The notes beneath the pieces are model-generated. The model saw only the letters and a list, made by a program, of their open reading frames with translations, did not search any database and had not been told where the DNA came from. 64,000 bases of DNA, taken from the NCBI RefSeq assembly GCF_030580855.1, contig NZ_JAUQOP010000004.1, forward strand, positions 176,464-240,463. Direction: 5' to 3'. The first letter of the stretch is position 1. Each line of letters begins with the position of its first letter. Below, in pieces: positions 45,244 through 53,481 of this stretch. Both the position numbers and the translations under genes were made by a program. Origin of the DNA: Pseudomonas citrullilanati. GTDB lineage: Bacteria > Pseudomonadota > Gammaproteobacteria > Pseudomonadales > Pseudomonadaceae.

Positions 45244-45942
45244 ATGCTGCATTGGATCACCTGCCTGTTTGGCCTGTCTCGCCGCTACCTCCCGTCGAGC
45301 CACCACGAAGACATTTCTGGGAGCTTCGAGCCGACCCTTGATGACCTGCGAGCTGAGGCAATTGACTTCGAAAGACAGGTTAAAGCCCATATCGGTCGCG
45401 AGTCAGGAAAAATGCCAACTGGCCCCCTGGGTCAACTGATCCGCGACATGCTGCCCAAATATCCCAAGTACCCCCAAATCCCGGGATTCTGGGATGGTTT
45501 CGTCGTCGAAGCAGCAGCCCTTAAAGAGCTGCGCAACAACATTGCTCACTCTGATGTCCAAGGCCTCCCGCCTCTTCCAGAGATTTATGGGCGCTTCAAA
45601 AAAGCAAATGATGTTCTCCGCCCATTCACCGTGTGTAGCGTTCCTCGTGATCGCTTCACTCAGTTTTTTTGGGTGAAAAGCCTCTTGCACTTTAAAATCG
45701 ACGAACAGGTGTTCCGATTGTCCGAGCGTGACATCGAGAACCTCCTCGTCGAGCTGCATCCATCGTCGCGAGGAAAAGTGCGTTTCAAGGCTGGCAAGCA
45801 GATACACAGTGCGATGCTCGACATCAAAAATGAGTCACGAACCTACTTTGTCGAAGACTGCGCCCCCTTCAACCTGGACGATCAGGAAGCGATGGCTCTC
45901 GACGATTTGTTGATCTCGTACCTAGGGCCTGTACGTTATTAG
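45244..45942 (+). CDS. HEPN-like putative RNase/toxin (unknown family)
   Basis: A 232-residue protein. The helical N-terminal half includes AAALKELRNNIAHSDVQ, in which R97-N98-x3-H102 fits the Rx4-6H active-site motif of HEPN ribonucleases (with the usual polar residue after R). The C-terminal half (FKIDEQVFRLSERDIENLL, later AMLDIKNESRTYFVED) is mixed alpha/beta and unassigned. It stands alone between DUF2971 and the CBASS region, without an obvious antitoxin. The HEPN call rests on a short motif plus helical context. Confidence 0.5.
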   Translation: MLHWITCLFGLSRRYLPSSHHEDISGSFEPTLDDLRAEAIDFERQVKAHIGRESGKMPTGPLGQLIRDMLPKYPKYPQIPGFWDGFVVEAAALKELRNNIAHSDVQGLPPLPEIYGRFKKANDVLRPFTVCSVPRDRFTQFFWVKSLLHFKIDEQVFRLSERDIENLLVELHPSSRGKVRFKAGKQIHSAMLDIKNESRTYFVEDCAPFNLDDQEAMALDDLLISYLGPVRY

Positions 45943-46022
45943 GTAGCCACCGGCGATCTTTCTTACGATAGAAGGTGCAAGACAGAGTCGCGTCTATTCA
46001 GCCACAAGAGCGAAGTCAGCCA

Positions 46023-46616
46023 CTATCTTCTCGTCAAAGAAAAATGCCCCTGACTTTTCCGACTTGTAAAATAGTTACCTCTCAAAACATTTCCTTCGTG
46101 CCCATAAAGCTTCAAAATGGAAGCCCCTTCATAACCACTTCCAGCCGAATCTTTTGAACCTTTAGGAACGATCCTATAAAAGTAATAAAGAACTGGGCGA
46201 GCAGAATTAACATCCTTGATAGTTTTTACCACGAGCGTTTCAGAGTCTGAGCTTTCAGAATGAACTTCCATGCTCACCGAAAACAAACTTTGCTTGATAT
46301 TGGCGACTGCCTTTTTCGTCCCCTCCGCACCGTCCCACAGATACGTGATATCCATATCCCACATACCATTCAAGTCGGGAAAAACCCAGTCATTCAAAAT
46401 CGGAAAGCGATTCCATATTTTCCTCCAGAGGAAGCTGCTCAACACGAACAATGCTAATTCTAATAACACGGCCCCGCCAACCACCGCTCTGAGAGCTTGC
46501 TGCAGCGTCACCTCGAATCCACAGACAAACATTATAAATATCAATAATGTTACGAAAGCAGCATAGATCTTAGCAACGAGTACAATTGCTTTTAGCGGAG
46601 AAAGAGTAGAAAACAT
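46023..46616 (-). CDS. Cap15-like S-2TM-beta effector (paired with DisA-like gene)
   Basis: A 197-residue protein. Two membrane helices (about 10-33 and 44-62) are followed by FPDLNGMWDMDI, SLFSVSMEVHSESSDSETLV and NVLRGNYFTSRKSQGHFSLT. This is the 2TM plus beta-barrel layout of SMODS-associated 2TM-beta (Cap15) proteins. In CBASS such effectors bind cyclic dinucleotides and disrupt the inner membrane. The gene starts immediately after the stop of the DisA-like gene, with the ribosome site AGGAGGTG inside that gene's end, so the two products are coupled. A second Cap15-like gene is at 50861. Confidence 0.82.
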   Translation of the reverse strand: MFSTLSPLKAIVLVAKIYAAFVTLLIFIMFVCGFEVTLQQALRAVVGGAVLLELALFVLSSFLWRKIWNRFPILNDWVFPDLNGMWDMDITYLWDGAEGTKKAVANIKQSLFSVSMEVHSESSDSETLVVKTIKDVNSARPVLYYFYRIVPKGSKDSAGSGYEGASILKLYGHEGNVLRGNYFTSRKSQGHFSLTRR

Positions 46617-47090
46617 TCACACCTCCTGGAAATAGACTTCACTTCCATCTTTAAAAACCACTATCCCAAGCCTTGGCGTGGAAATACCGGTGAATATAAC
46701 GCCGGGCAAAAGTGACCCGAATAGGGCCGCTAAATACCGACCACCAAATGCCCGACTTCGATTCGGTAAAATCCCAGGAGGAATCGGAGGAGAGAAATAC
46801 TGCGTCAAGGAAACAATTCGCAGATCGGAATTTAAAATATGAAATCCATCATGCAAGTCATTATTGGGATTTGATATCTCAGCTAGACACCTAACAGAGT
46901 CTGTCATGCCATTTACTTCCAGGTCGACACGCATTGGAAATACCGGCAGATTAATACCATCTTCCAATACAATCACACCCAGCCCGGAAAACTCTTGCCC
47001 AGAAAGCGCGGTTATATCTCTGAGCAAATCAACCAATCGCTCCAACATTACTTCATCGCTCACGTAGTCGCACAATAAAAACCAATCCAA
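46617..47090 (-). CDS. small DisA_N / diadenylate-cyclase-domain-like protein
   Basis: Up to 157 residues. DLHDGFHILNSDLRIVSL (H80-D81-G82) followed 35 residues later by FGGRYLAALFGSLLPGVIF (R118) and LGIVVFKDGSEVYF follows the order of the DAC domain motifs (DGA, then G-x-R-H-R-A-A, then the SEETG/strand region). The second histidine/arginine of RHR is replaced (RYL), so synthase activity is uncertain. The start is TTG at 47090, or the ATG at 47048 with a better context. The gene is A+T-rich and tightly coupled to a 2TM-beta effector, which makes a nucleotide-signalling role likely. Domain assignment by eye. Confidence 0.5.
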   Translation of the reverse strand: MDWFLLCDYVSDEVMLERLVDLLRDITALSGQEFSGLGVIVLEDGINLPVFPMRVDLEVNGMTDSVRCLAEISNPNNDLHDGFHILNSDLRIVSLTQYFSPPIPPGILPNRSRAFGGRYLAALFGSLLPGVIFTGISTPRLGIVVFKDGSEVYFQEV

Positions 47091-47315
47091 AGCTTACTTA
47101 CGGCTCTGAATTACGCACCGAACGTCCCTACCCTATCTATCAACTAGCTATTAAGCACTCGATTTTTTAATAATTTATCAACTCGAGAAATCAGTACTTC
47201 GATGATATAAACCACTCTTCAAGTATTACTGTATAGCTAGCATAGCGTCTCAGCTAGGCGTTCGAATTAATTTTTCTCGGAAGCGTACGGCTGGATAAAT
47301 TTTCTAGAACCGGCT
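47091..47315. promoter_or_regulatory. AT-rich gap between cap3 and the DisA-like gene
   Basis: A 225-base A+T-rich spacer with TTTTTTAATAATTTATC-like tracts (47164-47181). It separates the DisA-like/2TM-beta pair from the CBASS operon and is long enough to carry a separate promoter on the minus strand. No terminator hairpin after cap3 is obvious. Confidence 0.4.
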
Positions 47316-47834
47316 TCAATTGAGAAACACACTTTCCTCGCCTCGCCTAAAACTGGCAGGCTCGAGAATATTTCGCTTGCCTGCGCCAGACATGTACTCA
47401 ACATGGATATCCTTACACCCGACGATGAGCGCAAGCAGCGGACGACCATCAACTCGGTCAGCAGCCAGTATTTGCCACTCTTTAAGGTCAATTGAGGATG
47501 GACTCGGATAATTTTGGGGATGAGTGTGCCACTCCCCAATGTATCGCACCAGACCATTGCTTTCCTTCCACCGTTTCATGGCCAACCGGTGATGAAAGTA
47601 CGGCATACGTTCAAAGAGAAACCTGAAGCGCTTGTCCCAAAATGAAGGTTCAGTCGCTTCGATAATTTCCAGGTGCTCACCGCGAACGTGGCCAAGTAAT
47701 ATCCCTCCCGCCTCCTTCGAATCCATGCCTTGCTGGATGTAGCGACTAAAAACCTCAAGCGGCTGTTGCCTTAGGTAAACCAAGTGCTCCGTGCCGGGCA
47801 CAATCCAAGTTTTCACGAATGGCATGCCGGACAT
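47316..47834 (-). CDS. cap3: Cap3-like JAB/JAMM isopeptidase (type II CBASS)
   Basis: A 172-residue JAB-domain protease. The catalytic glutamate lies in SKEAGGILLGHV (E41), and the zinc motif is EWHTHPQNYPSPSSIDLKEW (H103, H105, D116), the full JAMM signature. In type II CBASS, Cap3 cleaves the bond that Cap2 makes on the cyclase C-terminus. The start is uncertain among closely spaced ATG/TTG codons (47858, 47834, 47825). All lie within or next to the cap2 3' end, so the genes overlap. Confidence 0.87.
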   Translation of the reverse strand: MSGMPFVKTWIVPGTEHLVYLRQQPLEVFSRYIQQGMDSKEAGGILLGHVRGEHLEIIEATEPSFWDKRFRFLFERMPYFHHRLAMKRWKESNGLVRYIGEWHTHPQNYPSPSSIDLKEWQILAADRVDGRPLLALIVGCKDIHVEYMSGAGKRNILEPASFRRGEESVFLN

Positions 47835-49429
47835 CCGGGATATGGCAGCGGCGAACAATCAGGGGTAGCGGGCTCATAGCTCTGATCGGTCAACCGGGTT
47901 GAGAGCGATGGCCATGGTTTACCTGCAACCCAAGCCAAAGCGGTGTCCAGTGCCAGGGCTGCGGCTTGAATCGACACCGATGCTGGGAACGGCACGTAGA
48001 GTCCCTCACACCCCTGCCCAGCAAAAATTGGCTGCACGCCTCCAACGACAGATAACATAATGCCTCGACTATTTGCCTCAGTAAGGCACCGGTAGCAACC
48101 CTGTCCAGTGCGCTGCTTAATCAGAGAACGCACGGCGGCGCCCGCCCCCTCAATCCAAACATGCATGGTTGGGCAGATGGCGACCTTGGCAAGCCAGTGC
48201 CCGAACGATTCCTCGCCCGTGGCATCAATGATCAAATCCAGCCCTCCCAAATTCACGTCCTTGGCGTCGCTAGTAAAGGTACGCACCTGGGCAGCGGGCA
48301 TGGATACCATCAGCTCGTCTGCCAGTGCAGCTGCCTTTTCCCGGAACAGATGGTTAAAGCCCAGACGATGCCGCCCGAGGTTTTGAGGCATCAGAATATC
48401 GTTATCAATCAGCGTCAATTCACCGGTGCTCGTTCCCGCGCCAGCTTTCACGAGCATCTCAGCGAGGAAGCCACCGATGGTACCGCACCCGATCAACCCG
48501 ATACGCTTGCCAGCGAGTGTTGCCTGCCCTGGGATATTGCGTTCGCTCAGGTATTTGTCATCGAGGCGAAGCATTTGCAGTGGTTCGATAGGACAATCAA
48601 ATATGGGCAGTCGTTGATCGATGGAACGCCGATCCTCAGGACGATTGAGCTGAAGGTCAAGTACGAGAAAGCCGTAGCTGTAACCCGTTTTTTCTGACTC
48701 AATTACTATCATTATTCCGAACCGCCCCTCGCGATACGCCGCGATAATCTTATCGCGTACCTTGCGTTTACAGGCGTCATCTATTTCATGTAGCCAGTCG
48801 AGAATTTGTCCAACTGATTTGGGTGGCCAGTTGTCCTGCAGCGGTCTTGGAGCTGCGCTGGACGTGATCATCGCAACATGCGCTGGGAATTCCTTGATCG
48901 TCCTACCCGCACGCGCAAACTTGAGCCGGCTTCGCCCGACATCGTCAGTGAGCACATACATTTTGTTGTCTGATAATTGGAGGATCTCAACCGCGCCGGA
49001 GGTACGACGCTCGATATCATGGAAGCAGTAGATACCGTCCCAATAGACGAAGAACTCTTCCTGCAGATCCTCTTTCATATTTCCAGCCAGAACCTGCTCA
49101 AGAACCTCAGTGGCTTGAAGCAAGGACGTACGGATTTGTCCTACTGGATCGTAAATGTCGATCACTTGAGTACCTGGCGCGGCGTAGCAAAGATAACCAT
49201 CCGGGCCAAGATGCGGCACCAGCCTAGGCAGTGCCTTCGGCACTCCTGTAAGCCATAGCTTGAGAGGCCGCTCAAATGAGCGGTCTATCCATACCTCGCA
49301 TTGGACAGTCCCCTGAGTGGCCGTCGACAACTCTCCGGCCATCACAAGCCACCCAGCGTTCGACTGAGGATACACTTTAGTAAATCCCCATTCGGTCATA
49401 TGACGCAGCACTTCGGGCATCGCGTCCAT
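47813..49429 (-). CDS. cap2: Cap2-like E2-E1 fusion conjugation enzyme (type II CBASS)
   Basis: A 538-residue protein. The N-terminal E2-like domain has its candidate active cysteine in PDGYLCYAAPGTQVIDIYDP (C81). The C-terminal ThiF/E1 adenylation domain has IGLIGCGTIGGFLAEMLVKAG near 311, LTLIDNDILMPQNLGRHRLG and a CYRCL pair near the end. Cap2 links the C-terminal glycine of the CD-NTase to cellular targets and primes it. The upstream cyclase indeed ends in Ala-Gly. Four bases separate it from the cyclase stop. Confidence 0.88.
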   Translation of the reverse strand: MDAMPEVLRHMTEWGFTKVYPQSNAGWLVMAGELSTATQGTVQCEVWIDRSFERPLKLWLTGVPKALPRLVPHLGPDGYLCYAAPGTQVIDIYDPVGQIRTSLLQATEVLEQVLAGNMKEDLQEEFFVYWDGIYCFHDIERRTSGAVEILQLSDNKMYVLTDDVGRSRLKFARAGRTIKEFPAHVAMITSSAAPRPLQDNWPPKSVGQILDWLHEIDDACKRKVRDKIIAAYREGRFGIMIVIESEKTGYSYGFLVLDLQLNRPEDRRSIDQRLPIFDCPIEPLQMLRLDDKYLSERNIPGQATLAGKRIGLIGCGTIGGFLAEMLVKAGAGTSTGELTLIDNDILMPQNLGRHRLGFNHLFREKAAALADELMVSMPAAQVRTFTSDAKDVNLGGLDLIIDATGEESFGHWLAKVAICPTMHVWIEGAGAAVRSLIKQRTGQGCYRCLTEANSRGIMLSVVGGVQPIFAGQGCEGLYVPFPASVSIQAAALALDTALAWVAGKPWPSLSTRLTDQSYEPATPDCSPLPYPGCPACHS

Positions 49430-49433
49430 GAAT

Positions 49434-50573
49434 TTAGCCTGCCTTTGTACGCTTTACAGGCTCTGCGGGGCCCGCGAGAGGAGCAATTGCAGCCATGGAC
49501 GCCGGCAGGCTCTCAGAATTCGGCTTCATGCGATAAGGTGCATTCGGGAACCGGTCACCCAGCATGCTGTGAAGCCAGTGATAAGCAGTTTGTGCATCAG
49601 TTGCCTTGATTGAACCTTCCAAGTGATTCGCGAAAACCTGAAAAAGCTCCACGGCTTCGGCAATCGCCTCCTTGGGCATATGCGCAGTGAGCGATGACTC
49701 GGGGTCAATGGGGCTCATGACGCCCTTGCGCAGGGCATCAGGAATTCCCTTTACGACGTTCAACAGCGCGTGGTCATCTCGCTTGTCGAAATACTCATAC
49801 AGCGGGCAAGCTGCCGCCATCAGAAGGATTGAGCTTGGGCCTTTATCCTCCCATTGCTTGTCGCGGAATGCTTTTAGGTAACGCACGACACGGATGAGTT
49901 GATCACCCTTTTCCTGGCACTCCCGCTTGAACCAGTTTTTCATAGCCATTGGGTCGGATTTACGCCAGCCCTGCTTTCGATCTGCCAGCAGAATCTTGTC
50001 CGAGGGCAGGGTCTTCCAAGTGTCCCTCTCGGAATTGATCGCACTGTCGAATACGGCATGGCCACGGCTTTCCATGCTGGCTTTTATCAGCAGGAAAAGG
50101 GTATCCGGGATCACGTACAAAGGAAGGTCGATGTGAGCATAGGGGGAGATCGTTACCCGAACACAGGTATCCTTGCTCTCGGCGTTCCACCCTCTTTCGG
50201 CGCACATCGCTTGAAGTACGTCGATGACAGCGTCAAAGAACAAAGTGATAGCTAGCTTGGGGCTGCTCTCTTCACGCATGACACTAAGCGGAAGGTACAC
50301 ACCATCGTCGATATCTGACTGTTGGGGCGGGGTCGTGCAAGGACTGTTGAGCGTTTTGTAGGCACGCGAACCTTGGATGTAGAACCGCGGCTCACAGACC
50401 TCACCCTCGAGGCCTTTCTCACGAAGCGCCCGAGGCAGGTCAGCCTTCAAAGCCTCTCTGATATCTTTACGAGCGCCATCGATTTCAGTCAGCTCGTCAG
50501 GTGTGAGGTTGAGTTCATCAAGGAAGCAATCTTCCCCGGTAGTAGTGAATAGCAAGGGACTAAAATTCGGCAT
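49434..50573 (-). CDS. cdnA: CD-NTase, clade A (DncV/CdnA-like) cyclic dinucleotide synthase
   Basis: A 379-residue nucleotidyltransferase close to Vibrio DncV. YIQGSRAYKTLNSP (GS at 68-69), SDIDDGVYLPL (D87, D89) and HIDLPLYVIP (D149) form the active site. GPSSILLMAA and RVVRYLKAFRDKQWED also match DncV. It probably makes a cGAMP-type cyclic dinucleotide on phage infection. The protein ends KRTKAG, a C-terminal glycine suitable for Cap2 conjugation. The ATG at 50573 (GGAGG four bases before) is preferred over a TTG at 50588. Confidence 0.9.
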   Translation of the reverse strand: MPNFSPLLFTTTGEDCFLDELNLTPDELTEIDGARKDIREALKADLPRALREKGLEGEVCEPRFYIQGSRAYKTLNSPCTTPPQQSDIDDGVYLPLSVMREESSPKLAITLFFDAVIDVLQAMCAERGWNAESKDTCVRVTISPYAHIDLPLYVIPDTLFLLIKASMESRGHAVFDSAINSERDTWKTLPSDKILLADRKQGWRKSDPMAMKNWFKRECQEKGDQLIRVVRYLKAFRDKQWEDKGPSSILLMAAACPLYEYFDKRDDHALLNVVKGIPDALRKGVMSPIDPESSLTAHMPKEAIAEAVELFQVFANHLEGSIKATDAQTAYHWLHSMLGDRFPNAPYRMKPNSESLPASMAAIAPLAGPAEPVKRTKAG

Positions 50574-50860
50574 GAAGCCTCCGCTCAAGCGCTAAATGAA
50601 CGGTGTCTCCAGCAATTGCTGACCTTCACATCAAGACTACCAAGCGCTTCTGCGCTCCCGAATCTCATCACTGCCACCCTACGCCAAATACGTAATCCAA
50701 AGGGTGCAGTCCTTCCCAAGTTGTCAGCTACCATGCTCGATGACACGTGCGAGATGACATAGTGCCACCCCACAACATATAGATCAAGCCAAGAAAAAAA
50801 ATCCCACATGTAGTGTATTTTGATCCACTGGAATAAAGGACGGCATTGTGAGACACATAG
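50574..50860. promoter_or_regulatory. gap between Cap15 gene and cyclase gene
   Basis: About 290 bases with no gene-like frame. It is long for an operon spacer, so the cyclase, cap2 and cap3 genes may have their own promoter here. No motif could be assigned. Confidence 0.35.
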
Positions 50861-51520
50861 TTAAGTGGCGTTAGACCTAGTGAATGTGACCTGCCCTGCC
50901 GTGTTGAGCCCTTCCGTCCACTTACGGTCGGTGAAATAGGTGCCGTCCATGACAAAATCGTCACCAGACTCTTTGACGAAGACCCTAGCCGCCCCGGTGT
51001 GCACATTCGTATCAGTCGCCACCGGAACCTGGGTGTAGTTGATATACATGTAGTTAAGTTCGAGGATACCGACCTGATCACTGGGTCGGACGGAGACGCT
51101 GATCGTCTTGGATTCGGAGTATGGGATGTCCGAAGTGAACTCCATCTTAACGCTGAACAAACGCGCCTTAATCCTGACCTTTCCCTGAACGACGTAGAGC
51201 TCGGTCCCATCGCGTTGCCCAAGCCACTTCTGCATGATCCCCCAGTTGGACTGCAGCTTCATGTTCCACTCTCCATCGATGGGCGGGAGCAATTTGCGAA
51301 CAAAAGGAAGCCTGCACAGCCACACAAAAACAGGGGTCTGGCCTAAAACGTAGAAAACAGCAGCACCAATTCCTACCGCTGATCCCACGGGCCGACGAAG
51401 ATCGGTTAGCGGCCCAGACAGCAGCTCTGACATATCGTTGTAATGCAGAAACAGGAAGACGACCAGGCATGTTGTAGCGAAGTACCCGAGGGTTTTGGTG
51501 ATCCCTATGACTTGATACAT
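50861..51520 (-). CDS. cap15: Cap15-like S-2TM-beta effector, second copy (upstream of cyclase)
   Basis: A 219-residue protein with two membrane helices (about 10-27 and 47-68) and a beta-barrel-like domain with LPPIDGEWNMKL, LFSVKMEFTSDIPYSESKTI and FVMDGTYFTDRKWTEGLNTA. These match Cap15 and parallel the protein encoded at 46023. ATG at 51520 with GAGGG six bases upstream. It is first in the minus-strand CBASS series, with a 290-base gap before the cyclase gene. Probably the membrane-disrupting effector of this CBASS. Confidence 0.85.
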   Translation of the reverse strand: MYQVIGITKTLGYFATTCLVVFLFLHYNDMSELLSGPLTDLRRPVGSAVGIGAAVFYVLGQTPVFVWLCRLPFVRKLLPPIDGEWNMKLQSNWGIMQKWLGQRDGTELYVVQGKVRIKARLFSVKMEFTSDIPYSESKTISVSVRPSDQVGILELNYMYINYTQVPVATDTNVHTGAARVFVKESGDDFVMDGTYFTDRKWTEGLNTAGQVTFTRSNAT

Positions 51521-51925
51521 GCCAGCCCTCAGTTTGCGAGTGTTAGCGCTCTACCCTATACGCTCGCCGACATGCTGTACATGGCATCGAGTGTCGATGC
51601 CATGGCGGTCGCAAAACACCTCCTTCCATCCGCCCCCCCTTCGACATGGGCGCTACAGTAAGATCCGTGACAACGAAAAGCGCCATCAACAAGTAAGCCA
51701 GGCCGTCATTGGTTGCAGGTTTTCAGAACACCCGGATAACACGGAGTGAGCTGCATAACTCTTGCTCTTCGCGTATAGGCCGTCTGCTTCTAGGTGGCAT
51801 TCCAATGGATTATCTCTTCGTGGTGGCACAGGTTCTCGATGACGACGTTCTGACCGGGGCGGGCGCGGGCGTTATTCAGGGCGAATATCCGTGGGGGGAA
51901 ATGTGGGAGTATTTTTTCAAGCATG
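51521..51925. other. spacer beside CBASS without a recognised gene
   Basis: Contains the promoter of the minus-strand Cap15 gene. A plus-strand frame at 51805-51963 (52 codons, MDYLFVVAQVLDDDVLTGAG at its start) has no clear ribosome site and runs into a terminator hairpin. It may be the remnant of a small gene. Confidence 0.35.
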
Positions 51926-51953
51926 AAAAAGCCCAACCGATGAAGATTGGGCT
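51926..51953 (-). terminator. rho-independent terminator, minus strand
   Basis: On the minus strand, AGCCCAA/TTGGGCT with a ten-base loop is followed by TTTTT. It stands just downstream of a tRNA 3'-end-like sequence on the same strand, as expected behind a tRNA gene. Confidence 0.75.
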
Positions 51954-51969
51954 AAGTCATTGAATAATA

Positions 51970-52000
51970 TGGCCGGGACGGAGTGATTCGAACACTCTCC
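51970..52000 (-). repeat. tRNA 3'-end fragment (possible old attachment site)
   Basis: Read on the minus strand: GAGTG-TTCGAAT-CACTC is a perfect 5-7-5 T arm. It is followed by seven acceptor bases (CGTCCCG), one discriminator base and CCA. No matching 5' half, D arm or anticodon arm lies upstream. Such 3' tRNA ends are copied by integrases into attachment sites, so this probably marks the end of another integrated element. The tRNA species could not be identified. Confidence 0.6.
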
Positions 52001-52070
52001 CTTTAGCACCCCATACATGGGGTAGCTGAATATTCCAAGTTTGTCCGCCAGCCGTGCCTGCCGAACGAAT

Positions 52071-52093
52071 AAAAAACCCGGCACGAGGCCGGG
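52071..52093 (-). terminator. rho-independent terminator, minus strand
   Basis: On the minus strand CCCGGC-CTCGT-GCCGGG (with an internal G offset) is followed by TTTTTT at 52076-52071. Confidence 0.7.
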
Positions 52094-52252
52094 TGGTTAC
52101 CCGCCATCCCCAAGACGCAGCCCCCAAATGAGAGGGATAGAGAGCTGACAAGAGAGGGCGGGAGCGAGATGATGCCAAAGGGTGTCTTCCTGCGCAATAG
52201 AAGCCTCTTGCCGAATGGACTGGCCCCAACAAAACCGGACACCGCCACCCCG

Positions 52253-53128
52253 TTAACTTGATGCCGTTTTCATGCGCCTGAACTCTCTGGGAGAGCGGTA
52301 TTTCAGCGCGCTGTGTGGATGCTGCTCGTTGTAATGTTCGAAAGCGATTGCCAGGTTACGTAGCGCCGTTTCGCGGTTCGGACGAGGCATGTGGGCCACG
52401 TAGTCGCGTTTGATGGTCTTCACGAAGCTCTCGGCCATGCCATTACTCTGCGGGCTGCGAACCGGCGTCGTGACAGGCTGCAAGCCGATTTGCTGTGCAA
52501 AGAGCCGAGTCTGCTCTGCGATATAGGCCGAGCCATTATCGCTCAGCCACTGCACAGGCGTGCTGGGCAGCTGATCGCCAAACCGCTTCTCCACGCTTTC
52601 CAGCATCAAGTCGCGAACATCGTCGCCACTGTAGCCTGTCGGGCTGGCGACCCAGCCAATCGCCTCTCGGTCGCAGCAGTCCAAGGCGAAGCTCACACTC
52701 AACTTGGCGCCGTCGTCGCAGCGAAATTCAAACCCATCGGAACACCATCGGGTGTTGCTAGTAGCAACAGCAACGCGACCTTCATGCTTTCGAGCAACAC
52801 CAGGCTGTTTTACACGACGTGCCAGCAAAAGTCGGTGGTCACGCATCACGCGGTAGACCCGCTTCACATTGATTGTAGGCAGTGCCAACTGCTCGCGGGA
52901 TCGGCGTAGCAGGCCCCACATTCGGCGATAACCATACGTGGGAAGATCACCGAGATGCTCCCGAATTTCTGCAACTACAGCCGTATCGTCTGAATGCCGA
53001 GCACGCCGGGCCTTTGGCTGCGCGCCTTGTTTGAGCCGAACCGTTAACTGAGAGCGCGACACACCGAGACTTTCGCTGACCAGCTTCACTGGTCGTCCCC
53101 CGGCAACAAGGGTGAGTGCGCAATCCAT
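52253..53128 (-). CDS. IS3-family transposase OrfB (DDE integrase domain)
   Basis: A 291-residue frame with HTH_21 and rve domains. The DDE triad is RWCSDGFEF (D), [13 protein letters not shown] (D) and [13 protein letters not shown] (E, 35 residues later). [12 protein letters not shown] is a typical IS3 OrfB motif. It overlaps orfA by 43 bases in another frame, so the active transposase is probably an OrfAB fusion made by programmed minus-one frameshifting. Confidence 0.93.
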   Translation of the reverse strand: MDCALTLVAGGRPVKLVSESLGVSRSQLTVRLKQGAQPKARRARHSDDTAVVAEIREHLGDLPTYGYRRMWGLLRRSREQLALPTINVKRVYRVMRDHRLLLARRVKQPGVARKHEGRVAVATSNTRWCSDGFEFRCDDGAKLSVSFALDCCDREAIGWVASPTGYSGDDVRDLMLESVEKRFGDQLPSTPVQWLSDNGSAYIAEQTRLFAQQIGLQPVTTPVRSPQSNGMAESFVKTIKRDYVAHMPRPNRETALRNLAIAFEHYNEQHPHSALKYRSPREFRRMKTASS

Positions 53129-53481
53129 TTTCGCGAGCGAGCGATCTCCACGGCCTCTTTGAGCACTTCTGCTTCCATGGTCTTTTTGCCAAGCATTCGC
53201 TGAAGTTCGCGGATTTGCTTCAACGCGTCGTTCAGCTCAGAAGCTGGAACGACGGCCTCGCCGGCACTGACCGCCGACAAGCTGCCTTCCTGATAAAGCT
53301 TGCGCCAAAGGAAAAGCTGGTTGGCATTTATGCCGTTGCGCCTGGCGACCACCGAGACGCTTTGCCCGGGCTCCAGGCTTTCGCGCACCATGGCCAGCTT
53401 TTGCTCGGGACTCCAGCGCCGACGGCGCTCCTGGCCAAGCAGTTCGCCGCCACCCTTGTCGTTGCTGTTAGTCATAAACAT
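53086..53481 (-). CDS. IS3-family transposase OrfA (HTH)
   Basis: A 131-residue IS2-type Orf[21 protein letters not shown] and [20 protein letters not shown] form the [23 protein letters not shown] is the leucine zipper before the frameshift window. Complete and without disabling changes. Confidence 0.92.
   Translation of the reverse strand: MFMTNSNDKGGGELLGQERRRRWSPEQKLAMVRESLEPGQSVSVVARRNGINANQLFLWRKLYQEGSLSAVSAGEAVVPASELNDALKQIRELQRMLGKKTMEAEVLKEAVEIARSRKWIAHSPLLPGDDQ

Noticed and set aside
46617..47090. mCpol (Panoptes OptS) for the small protein paired with the 2TM-beta effector
   Set aside because: The N-terminal DGDNIG-type and GGDD motifs of mCpol are absent; the HDG and GGR-x-L-A-A pattern fits a DisA_N-type domain better.
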